Assembly (NCBI RefSeq): GCF_014672695.1
Contig: NZ_CP053923.1
Coordinates: 3,807,179 to 3,814,176, forward strand
From: Defluviicoccus vanus
GTDB taxonomy: Bacteria > Pseudomonadota > Alphaproteobacteria > Rhodospirillales > Defluviicoccaceae
Direction: 5' to 3'
DNA length: 6,998 nt
Positions 1 through 5,712 of this stretch are shown piece after piece; within the stretch, counting starts at the first letter, position 1; each line of letters begins with the position of its first letter. The translations under genes were made by a program, and so were the position numbers. The notes beneath the pieces were generated by a model, which made no database searches, was not told the origin of the DNA, and saw only the letters and a program-made list of their open reading frames with translations.

Positions 1-223
1 TTCGCCACCCTCGGCACCACTTCCCGCTAACGATGAGCGCGAGGACTATATCCGCGCCAAGCTGGCTGTCTCCGCCAGCGGCAGAATGGATGTCACCCCC
101 TTTGCGCGCCAGGACAGCGCGTTGACCGCGCTGTTTGCGGCGGCGGATTGTCTCATTTTACGTGCGCCGCACGCTCCGCCGGTTGGGGCTGGCGATATCG
201 TCCCGATCATTTTGTTACATTAG
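1..223 (+). CDS. moeA: Molybdopterin molybdenumtransferase MoeA, C-terminal end (partial)
   Basis: This is the last ~73 codons of a gene entering from the left; the frame starts at base 2 and stops at TAG 221-223. MoeA inserts molybdate into adenylated molybdopterin in the cytoplasm, the last common step of molybdenum cofactor synthesis. Seen in the sequence: the motif REDYIRAKL, then VTPFARQDSALTALFAAAD, then a Pro/His-rich segment and GAGDIVPIILL before the stop. This order matches the C-terminal domain IV end of MoeA as I know it from alphaproteobacteria. The active-site domains lie outside the window. A moeA directly before lexA is a common alphaproteobacterial arrangement, which supports the call. 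Less likely it could be another MoeA/MogA-fold paralogue. Confidence 0.85.
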   Translation, partial: SPPSAPLPANDEREDYIRAKLAVSASGRMDVTPFARQDSALTALFAAADCLILRAPHAPPVGAGDIVPIILLH

Positions 224-296
224 GCCCATTCGCGGCAAATCTTGGCCTATTTTGGTCGACCTCTTGCGATAGGCTTACTAATGCGCACGGATCGGC

Positions 297-325
297 TTGA
301 CCTCTTCTCGGAACTAAAGTAGAAC
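297..325 (+). promoter_or_regulatory. Predicted lexA promoter (sigma70-type)
   Basis: TTGACC at 297-302 and TAGAAC at 320-325 form a -35/-10 pair with an exact 17-bp spacer. The -35 matches 5 of 6 consensus bases and the -10 matches 4 of 6. Transcription would start near 332, giving a leader of about 135 nt before the lexA start at 467. The SOS box at 311-325 covers the spacer end and the whole -10, the position expected for LexA autorepression. Positions and matches are seen; promoter activity is inferred. Confidence 0.65.
311..325 (+). promoter_or_regulatory. LexA-binding SOS box, GAAC-N7-GAAC
   Basis: GAAC at 311-314 and GAAC at 322-325 are separated by exactly seven bases (TAAAGTA). This is a perfect match to the direct-repeat operator established for alphaproteobacterial LexA (GTTC/GAAC-N7), which differs from the CTG-N10-CAG palindrome of gamma-proteobacteria. 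It lies 141 bp upstream of the lexA start and overlaps a predicted -10, so binding would block RNA polymerase. I saw no second perfect copy in the window. Confidence 0.85.
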
Positions 326-466
326 GCAGTATCGTTTGCTCTTTGTTCTGGCGCTTGGTGGTGGTTACGGCAGCGTCGCAAGGGCGTACGGTGGGGAGCG
401 TGGGCTGGCGCCGGCAATCTTGGCCCGCCCCGATGGTGTCTGGCGAGAGGAATGGGGAATTCTGGC

Positions 467-1219
467 ATGCTCACACGCAAGCAGCATGAACTCCTGATGT
501 TCATTAACCAACGGCTGCAGGACGCAGGCATTCCTCCGTCCTTCGATGAAATGAAGGACGCTCTTGGTTTGCGTTCCAAGTCAGGAATCCATCGCTTGAT
601 CACCGGACTGGAGGAGCGGGGATTCGTACGCCGCTTACCGCATCGGGCACGTGCGCTCGAGATCCTGCGACTACCAACCAACATGGCGACCAACGTGGCG
701 ACTGACGCAGCGAAGGCCGAGCCTACGAAGGCTGGATATCGGGCGATGGAAATGCTGCCGCCCAACGTTGTCCGGGGCGAGTTCCGTACCGCGACGAGCG
801 AAACACCGCCGCCCGTTGCCGCCAGCGTGAGCGCTATAGCCTTGCCATTCCTCGGTAAGATCGCCGCCGGGACGCCGATCGCGGCGATTCGCGACCAATC
901 GCGGTCGATCGAGGTGCCACCGGATCTGCTCGCCCGCGGTGAGCATTACGCCCTCGAAGTGGAGGGCGATTCGATGATCGAGGCCGGTATTTTCAACGGC
1001 GACACGGTGATCATTCAACGCACGGACATCGCCGAAAACGGGGCTATCGTCGTCGCCCTCGTGGACAATGAAGAAGTGACGCTGAAGCGATTGCGGCGGC
1101 GTGGCAAGTCGATCGCCCTTGAGCCGGCCAATCCCGCTTATGAGACCCGCATCTGTGGACCGGAGCAGGTCAAGGTGCAGGGTAGGTTGATCGCGCTCAT
1201 TCGCCGCTATGATGCCTGA
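467..1219 (+). CDS. lexA: LexA SOS-response repressor (S24 autoprotease)
   Basis: A 250-aa transcriptional repressor of DNA-damage genes that cleaves itself when stimulated by RecA filaments. The N-terminal winged helix-turn-helix begins MLTRKQHELL, with recognition region PSFDEMKDALGLRSKSGIHR near residues 24-43. A long Ala/Thr/Pro-rich linker follows (about 75-125). The S24 domain carries the scissile Ala134-Gly135 in KIAAG, the catalytic Ser169 in EGDSM and Lys207 in VTLKRL, so all cleavage residues are present. An in-frame ATG at 452 exists, but its AGAGG is only 1 nt away. The ATG at 467 has GGGGA at 454-458 with 8-nt spacing and gives the standard LexA N-terminus. It exceeds E. coli LexA (202 aa) mainly through the linker, as is usual in this class. 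The upstream SOS box indicates autoregulation. Confidence 0.96.
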   Translation: MLTRKQHELLMFINQRLQDAGIPPSFDEMKDALGLRSKSGIHRLITGLEERGFVRRLPHRARALEILRLPTNMATNVATDAAKAEPTKAGYRAMEMLPPNVVRGEFRTATSETPPPVAASVSAIALPFLGKIAAGTPIAAIRDQSRSIEVPPDLLARGEHYALEVEGDSMIEAGIFNGDTVIIQRTDIAENGAIVVALVDNEEVTLKRLRRRGKSIALEPANPAYETRICGPEQVKVQGRLIALIRRYDA

Positions 1220-1323
1220 AGGTGGTCTGAGCGAGAGTCCCGCCGCAATTGGTGCGCGGGCGCGCGGCGGCTGAAGATGGCGGCTGCGGCCGGTCGCGGC
1301 GTGGTCAGCGGAGGAGAATAGCA

Positions 1324-2310
1324 ATGCAATATCGCCGGCTCGGCCGCGACGGTCCGTTGGTATCGGCGCTGGGGCTCGGCTGCATGGGGATGAGCTGGGC
1401 CTACGGTGCGGCTGATGAATCGGAGGCGATCGCCACCATCCACCATGCCATCGACCGCGGCGTCACCCTGTTCGACACCGCCGAAATGTATGGTCCGTTC
1501 ACCAATGAGCGGCTGCTCGGGCGGGCGATCGCCGGGCAGCGTGACCGCCTGGTGATTGCCACCAAGTTTGGCTTTCGTTTCAACAAGGACAACGTCGCTA
1601 CCGGCACCGACAGCCGGCCAGAGCATGTGCGCGAAGTTTGCGACGCCTCGCTCGGCCGCCTCGGCATCGAGGTGATCGATCTCTTTTACCAGCACCGCGT
1701 TGACCGGGCAGTGCCGATTGAGGACACCGTCGGTGCCATGGCTGACCTCGTGCGCGCCGGCAAAGTGCGCTATCTCGGGCTTTCGGAGGCCTCGGCCGCC
1801 ACCATCCGCCGGGCACACGCCGTGCACCCGATCACCGCCCTGCAGAGTGAATGGTCGCTCTGGGAGCGGGACATCGAAGCGGAGATCCTGCCGACACTGC
1901 GCGAACTGGGCATTGCTCTTGTCCCCTTCTCGCCGCTGGGCCGCGGCTTTCTCACCGGTCAGGCGCGGCCGGCGGAAGACTATCCTGCAAGCGACTATCG
2001 CCGGCAGGACCCACGGCTGCAGGTGAACAACTTCGCTGCCAACATGCGGCTGGTTGATGCGGTGCGGGTGATCGCGGTTGAGAAGGCGGCTACGCCGGCG
2101 CAAATCGCGCTTGCCTGGCTTCTGGCCCAGGGCGAGGACGTGGTGCCGATCCCAGGGACCAAGCGCCGACACTGTCTCGATGAGAATCTGCGGGCGCTCG
2201 ATCTGCGGCTGTCGAAGGATGATCTGGCCCGCATCGCTGCCGCGGCGCCACCTGGAGGAACTGCCGGCCCACGCTATGGCGAACGGATGATGGCGCTCGT
2301 CGACCGCTAG
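1324..2310 (+). CDS. Aldo/keto reductase, NADP-dependent
   Basis: A 328-aa cytoplasmic oxidoreductase of the AKR superfamily (TIM barrel) that would reduce aldehydes or ketones with NADPH; the substrate is unknown. The catalytic tetrad is visible: Asp51 in LFDTAEMYG, Tyr56, Lys81 in ATKFGF and His124 in FYQHRVD. Other family signatures are LGLGCMGMS near residues 16-24, VRYLGLSE near 148-155, PFSPLGRGFLTG near 201-212, and the nucleotide-binding PIPGTKRRHCLDEN near 275-288. Overall it resembles the YakC/AKR13-like group more than the short eukaryotic AKRs. The ATG at 1324 is chosen because GGAGGAGA at 1310-1317 sits 6 nt upstream; an upstream TTG at 1249 would add 25 Arg/Gly-rich residues that do not look like AKR sequence. 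It lies 104 bp after lexA on the same strand, but no SOS box precedes it. Its stop TAG is next to the end of the convergent minus-strand gene. Confidence 0.93.
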   Translation: MQYRRLGRDGPLVSALGLGCMGMSWAYGAADESEAIATIHHAIDRGVTLFDTAEMYGPFTNERLLGRAIAGQRDRLVIATKFGFRFNKDNVATGTDSRPEHVREVCDASLGRLGIEVIDLFYQHRVDRAVPIEDTVGAMADLVRAGKVRYLGLSEASAATIRRAHAVHPITALQSEWSLWERDIEAEILPTLRELGIALVPFSPLGRGFLTGQARPAEDYPASDYRRQDPRLQVNNFAANMRLVDAVRVIAVEKAATPAQIALAWLLAQGEDVVPIPGTKRRHCLDENLRALDLRLSKDDLARIAAAAPPGGTAGPRYGERMMALVDR

Positions 2311-3741
2311 GAAAGCGCCGGCCCGATTGGCACCGGCACGAGGACGGTCGGACCGGCGGTTGCGACTAACGGCTGAGTGGGGGAACGCCGGGTTCTCCTT
2401 GTCTTCGCGCCGGACGGCTGGATTGTATTTCAGGCAATTGGGTACGCAGGCACATTCGAAGGCGATCTTCATCGGCGCGATTCGCCCCTCGTTCTTCAGC
2501 TGAAATAGTCGCGGCACAATCTTGTCGCGCAACGACTCGGGATCGATGGTGTTGACGTAGATCATCGTCCCGCCCTCGAATCCGGCTGGATTCGAGACGC
2601 GCCACTTGATCTGTACCCGCCAAGGCATCGGCACGTCGGCATCGGGCGGCTTGTAGTGCCATTCCTCGTTGCAGGGAACACCCGTGCCCATGGCGGCGTG
2701 ACAGGCGTGCACTAGGTCGGAGACCCCGTGCAATTCCGCCTCCGAGTGGTTCCATGGCTCGCAGCGTTCGCCCTTGGAGTAGATTTCCAGCGTTGGGAAG
2801 CGGTGACCGAAGCCGGCGAAGGCGATGGCGTGATCGTTTTCGGCGAAGACGAGGTTGCGATAACCGGCGTAATTCACCGCTGCCTCATTGTAGATATTGG
2901 GGTTCGCTCTGGCTTGACGGATCTCCACGTCGTTCGACGCTCCGCGGGTGTCGATCGCGACCAACTGTTTGTGCAGATGATCGAAGGAAGCACCGGCCGG
3001 CTTCAGCCAGTTCTGAAAGACAACCACGTAACGGACGTAACGATTGATGAGGTAAAGATCGCGCATCGCCTCAATGGTGAAGCGGAAGTATTGATAATGC
3101 TCCTCCGGCGTCATCGTCCCGGACGATGCCAGCTGATTGTCGTGAACCGCGCCGTCGACGTAATGGCGGCGGGGAATGATCAACTCGTGGCCGCCACCGA
3201 AGAAGGCATCGCTCAGCTTAAGCTTCTCCTCCTCCGCCATCGCGTGGATCGCCGCGGCATCGACGCCTGAAAGTCCGAGGCGCGCCTCCACCACCGACAG
3301 TACGTGGCGGCGTCCCGTCTCTGTTGACAGGTAGTCCTGCTGGCGCAGTTGGAGCGCCGTTGACATGGCGTAGCCGAAGTTCTTCTGCCAATAGTCGTGG
3401 GTGACGATCTCGAACAGGTTCGGGATGCGGCGGAATTCCGCCACGCTTGCGGTCAATGCGGTTGCCGGCAGATTGCTGATGCTTTCCCAGCCGTCCGCGC
3501 TCTTGACCAGACGCGCCTTTTCCGGCGGCGTTTCCAGCATGCGACCACTGCAGAAGGCGCAATGGTGATCCTTTTTCACCGGATCAAGTGGCACGCCGTG
3601 CTTGTTGTCGTCGCCGAGGGGCCGGCTGCCACGTCCGGGCACGGTCCAGACCTCGGTGCCGGTAAAGGGATTGATCTGCTTGACTGTACCGTCGGCCATG
3701 CGGGTGAGGTAGGCGGCCTGGGGAATCGGCTCCGGGATCAT
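2307..3741 (-). CDS. GalT/HIT-like protein, DUF4921 family; 3' end uncertain (suspected frameshift)
   Basis: A putative nucleotidyltransferase or hydrolase related to galactose-1-phosphate uridylyltransferase; the substrate is unknown. About 450 residues from the ATG at 3741 look family-like. CAFC (Cys61, Cys64) resembles the GalT metal-binding pair. GGHELIIP includes His185. FDHLHKQL gives H255-x-H257-x-Q259, the HxHxQ motif whose second His is the nucleophile in GalT. ACVPNCLKYNP (431-441) lies near the end. The start is supported by GGGAG at 3749-3753, 7 nt upstream. The frame does not stop after the conserved part: it stays open to 1207, across the entire antisense of the reductase, giving 844 residues. 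That tail is probably not real. Around 2381-2385 there is a run of five C (minus strand). One C fewer ends the gene at a TAG at 2307-2309, overlapping the reductase stop; one C more ends it at 2366. The end given here is the first option. Gene call firm, end weak. Confidence 0.75.
2317..2337. terminator. Weak GC-rich hairpin between convergent genes
   Basis: GCCGG at 2317-2321 pairs with CCGGC at 2333-2337, and CC/GG inside can extend the stem around a GATT loop. It lies just after the aldo/keto reductase stop, where a bidirectional terminator would be expected. There is no T-run on either side, so it does not meet the usual intrinsic-terminator pattern. If the minus-strand gene really ends at 2307, the hairpin would lie within its last codons. 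Confidence 0.25.
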
Positions 3742-3827
3742 GCGGGGTCTCCCTCGGTCTGGTTGGTAAGGTTACGGCATGGCGTGAACACGGCTGGCAG
3801 TAGCGATGCCGGCAAGCGCTGGCGTCG

Positions 3828-4280
3828 TCAATTGCCTTGCGCGACCGAACCGGTCACATCGATCTGCAGCCTCAGCGGCAGGAAAGCGGTTCCGTCCTCG
3901 TTTGGCCGAAAGGCGAGCAGGTCACCGCTGCAGCCGCGGCTGACGGCGACGATAAGCCAGATCAGGTTGGGCTCAAACGCCATCGCCAGATCCTCGGCCG
4001 ACGGGGTGGCTGGATGATCGGGGTGCGAGTGATAGTGGCCGAGCATGGTTTCGTTGCTGCCACGTAGATCGCGGAGCAGCTGGAAGTGGGCTGCCGGATC
4101 CACCTCGAAGCGATGGCGCCGGTCGCCGCCGCTTACGTTCCGGGCGGCAACCGCACGAACAATGGCGATTTGTCCCGGCCGGTCGCTTCGCCCCAACAGC
4201 AACCCGCAGCATTCCTCCGGATATGCGCTCTCCGCAGCGCGCCGAATGGCAGCGGCGACCGTTGCCGAAAGGACGATCAC
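3828..4280 (-). CDS. JAMM/MPN (M67 family) metallopeptidase
   Basis: A 150-aa zinc isopeptidase-like protein of the Mov34/MPN/PAD-1 family. The JAMM motif is complete: Glu22 or Glu23 in YPEECCGLLLG, then His84-Ser-His86, seven residues, Ser94, two residues, Asp97 (HxHx7Sx2D). Bacterial relatives remove C-terminal peptides or sulfur-carrier adducts from ubiquitin-like proteins (Mec/CysO type); no ubiquitin-like partner is visible here, so the substrate is unknown. The start is a GTG at 4280 that overlaps the upstream gene's TGA in the four bases GTGA (4277-4280), indicating translational coupling. The conserved region begins just after it (VIVLSATVAAAIRRA). A longer frame reaching 4619 only adds Arg/His-rich sequence antisense to other reading frames. 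It is followed 86 bp later by the DUF4921-like gene on the same strand. Confidence 0.88.
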   Translation of the reverse strand: MIVLSATVAAAIRRAAESAYPEECCGLLLGRSDRPGQIAIVRAVAARNVSGGDRRHRFEVDPAAHFQLLRDLRGSNETMLGHYHSHPDHPATPSAEDLAMAFEPNLIWLIVAVSRGCSGDLLAFRPNEDGTAFLPLRLQIDVTGSVAQGN

Positions 4281-4594
4281 GGCCGCAGCCAGATACTGCC
4301 GGTGGCTTGGCCCGTCTGCGTATCGATGATAATGATTCGCTCGCACGGCCCTGCCGGTCCGATGCGGAGATAGAGATGCGCACCATCGGGCTTCATCTCG
4401 GCTACGGTGCAGTCCACCGGCAGCGGGATGCGCGCCTCGCCGAAGGTGGCGATGGGTGCCGCGGCGGGGGATTTGCCGCGGAACATCTTGTATTGGGGAT
4501 CGCTTGCCTTCTGGGATATTCCATAGACGAGGAGGGCGATGCCACTCGCCAATAGGACGCCCAAACCGATCACCAGCGCCTTGACTGCCTGCAT
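4277..4594 (-). CDS. Small single-pass membrane protein (DUF6476-like)
   Basis: A 105-aa protein of unknown function. Residues about 6-25 form one hydrophobic membrane segment rich in Leu, Gly and Val (VKALVIGLGVLLASGIALLV). A soluble domain of about 80 residues follows, with a run of four Ile near IIIIDTQTGQATGSIWLRP at the end. The short N-terminal anchor plus a small beta-type domain ending in a D-x-x-T-G turn resembles alphaproteobacterial DUF6476 proteins; this match is from memory and moderate at best. The ATG at 4594 is preferred over the GTG at 4603 because AAAGGAAA at 4604-4611 is directly adjacent to the GTG but 9 nt from the ATG. Its TGA overlaps the GTG of the JAMM gene. It is divergent from rluD with only 23 bp between the starts. 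Confidence 0.7.
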   Translation of the reverse strand: MQAVKALVIGLGVLLASGIALLVYGISQKASDPQYKMFRGKSPAAAPIATFGEARIPLPVDCTVAEMKPDGAHLYLRIGPAGPCERIIIIDTQTGQATGSIWLRP

Positions 4595-4609
4595 TGCCGG
4601 CACTTTCCT
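4581..4609 (+). promoter_or_regulatory. Possible rluD promoter
   Basis: TTGACT at 4581-4586 matches the -35 consensus at 5 of 6 bases, and TTTCCT at 4604-4609, 17 bp later, matches the -10 at only 3 of 6. Transcription would start near 4616-4618, at or next to the rluD ATG at 4618, which lacks a Shine-Dalgarno sequence. That would give a leaderless mRNA. The -35 lies within the coding start of the divergent membrane-protein gene. Inference from weak matches. Confidence 0.3.
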
Positions 4610-4617
4610 TTAGTTGC

Positions 4618-5598
4618 ATGAACGAGCGTCCACCTGCGGTTCCCCCTTACACCGTCCTTGTGACCGCCGACAAGGCGGGAACCCGCCTTGATCGTGTCCT
4701 CGCCGCCGCGCTGGCCGAACTCTCCCGCAATCGGGTGCAACAATTGCTTGCGGCCGGGCAGGTGGTGCTGGCCGCGGACGGCGAAATCGTCCGCGATCCG
4801 GCGCGATGCGTGCGTCTCGGCGAAACCTACGCGGTCACCGTACCGCCACCGCCGCCGAGCACAGCAATCGCGCAACCGATACCGCTCGACGTTGTCTTCG
4901 AGGACGATCACCTGATCGTGATCGAAAAGCCGGCGGGTCTGGTGGTGCATCCGGGAGCCGGGACACCGGACGGGACGTTGGTTAATGCGCTCCTTGCCCA
5001 TTGCAAGGGCGGTCTGTCGCCGATCGGTGCACCGCTCCGTCCCGGCATCGTCCATCGTCTGGACAAGGACACCACAGGATTGCTGGTGGCGGCAAAGACC
5101 GAAGCGGCGCACCGGTCGCTGGCGGAGCAATTTGCCATGCATACGGTGGAACGTGCCTATTATGCGGTGGTCTGGGGGCACCCAATACCAGCAAGTGGTC
5201 GTATGACGACACGTATTGGCCGATCCGATCGCGACCGAACGCAAATGGCGATCGTTGCGCAAGGAGGGAAGGAGGCGATCACCGATTACCGCACCCTACG
5301 CTGGCTCGGAGCATCGGCGGCGCTGCTGGAGTGCCGGCTGGCGACCGGGCGGACGCATCAGATCCGGGTGCATATGGCCGCCCTTGGCCACCCCTTGGTG
5401 GGTGACCCGGTCTACCGCGGACGGCGGCAACGCTTCGCCGCATCCACCGGTGACAAGGTTCTGCCGCTTTGTCCGCGACAGGCGCTTCACGCGTTCTTGA
5501 TAGGCTTTATCCACCCAGAAACCGGCATAAAGGTTCGTTTTGAATCCTCTTTACCTCATGATATCAATTCGTTGATTAGTTTTTTAGAAGGACACTAA
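4618..5598 (+). CDS. rluD: RluD-type 23S rRNA pseudouridine synthase
   Basis: A 326-aa RluA-family enzyme that converts uridines to pseudouridine in 23S rRNA (helix 69 for RluD) during large-subunit assembly. An N-terminal S4 RNA-binding domain spans about residues 20-72 (GTRLDRVLAAALAELSRNRV, then LLAAGQVV). The catalytic domain has EKPAGLVVHPGAG at 103-115, the active-site Asp149 in HRLDKDTTGLLV, and the family motif GRTHQIRVHMAALGHPLVGD at 244-263. Length and domain order fit RluD better than RluA, which has no S4 domain; RluC is the main alternative. The ATG at 4618 is the first plausible start; a TTG at 4594 would overlap the divergent gene's start. No Shine-Dalgarno is visible. The last ~80 bases are AT-rich relative to the rest. 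Lying just before rpoH is a known alphaproteobacterial gene order. Confidence 0.93.
   Translation: MNERPPAVPPYTVLVTADKAGTRLDRVLAAALAELSRNRVQQLLAAGQVVLAADGEIVRDPARCVRLGETYAVTVPPPPPSTAIAQPIPLDVVFEDDHLIVIEKPAGLVVHPGAGTPDGTLVNALLAHCKGGLSPIGAPLRPGIVHRLDKDTTGLLVAAKTEAAHRSLAEQFAMHTVERAYYAVVWGHPIPASGRMTTRIGRSDRDRTQMAIVAQGGKEAITDYRTLRWLGASAALLECRLATGRTHQIRVHMAALGHPLVGDPVYRGRRQRFAASTGDKVLPLCPRQALHAFLIGFIHPETGIKVRFESSLPHDINSLISFLEGH
5563..5585 (+). terminator. Weak terminator-like hairpin with T6 inside the rluD 3' end
   Basis: ATCAA (5563-5567), a TTCG loop (5568-5571) and TTGAT (5572-5576) form a 5-bp stem, followed after TAG by six T (5580-5585). The arrangement resembles an intrinsic terminator, but the stem has only one G-C pair and lies before the rluD stop at 5596-5598, so termination here would truncate the message. 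It could attenuate read-through into rpoH. Low confidence. Confidence 0.2.
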
Positions 5599-5611
5599 GG
5601 GGCTGTATACT
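5583..5611 (+). promoter_or_regulatory. Predicted rpoH promoter (sigma70-type)
   Basis: TTTAGA at 5583-5588 (4 of 6) and TATACT at 5606-5611 (5 of 6) are separated by exactly 17 bp. Transcription would start near 5618, giving a leader of about 95 nt before the rpoH ATG. The region is AT-rich compared with the rest of the window. I did not find a correctly spaced sigma32-type promoter, although CTTGAT occurs at 5610-5615. Confidence 0.45.
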
Positions 5612-5712
5612 TGATCTGCCGGGTTGGCTATCATCGTTCAGCTGGGTGAAGAGGGGATGTCATCCGCAAGCTGAGGAGGTGCGGCGAGAGTCCGTAAGAG
5701 AAGGAGCGAACG

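Noticed and set aside
452..466. Earlier ATG start for lexA adding five residues
   Set aside because: The AGAGG is only 1 nt from this ATG, and the LexA family starts at the MLTRKQ equivalent, where GGGGA is 8 nt upstream.
247..765. 172-residue minus-strand frame opposite the lexA promoter and start
   Set aside because: It crosses the SOS box and the conserved lexA N-terminus, and shows no domain.
671..1324. 217-residue minus-strand frame opposite lexA
   Set aside because: Arg/His-rich translation without motifs, antisense to a certain gene.
1207..2306. C-terminal extension of the DUF4921-like protein to 844 residues
   Set aside because: It is the exact antisense of a complete aldo/keto reductase with an intact catalytic tetrad and good ribosome binding site, and the tail is Arg/His/Pro-rich with no recognisable domain.
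2392..2406. Near-match to a second SOS box (GTTC-N7-CTTC)
   Set aside because: One half-site base is wrong and it lies inside coding sequence, far from any start.
4281..4619. N-terminal extension of the JAMM peptidase to 263 residues
   Set aside because: The extension is antisense/out-of-frame sequence over the small membrane-protein gene; GTGA coupling and the family N-terminus point to the GTG at 4280.
5529..5552. Imperfect hairpin around GGTTC...GAATCC, first suspected to be a tRNA arm
   Set aside because: No acceptor or anticodon arm can be drawn around it, and it lies within the rluD coding sequence.
5610..5636. Sigma32-type promoter for rpoH (CTTGAT followed by a CTATCATCG-like element)
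   Set aside because: The spacing is about 13 bp, several bases short of the usual 17-18, and the second element matches only partly.
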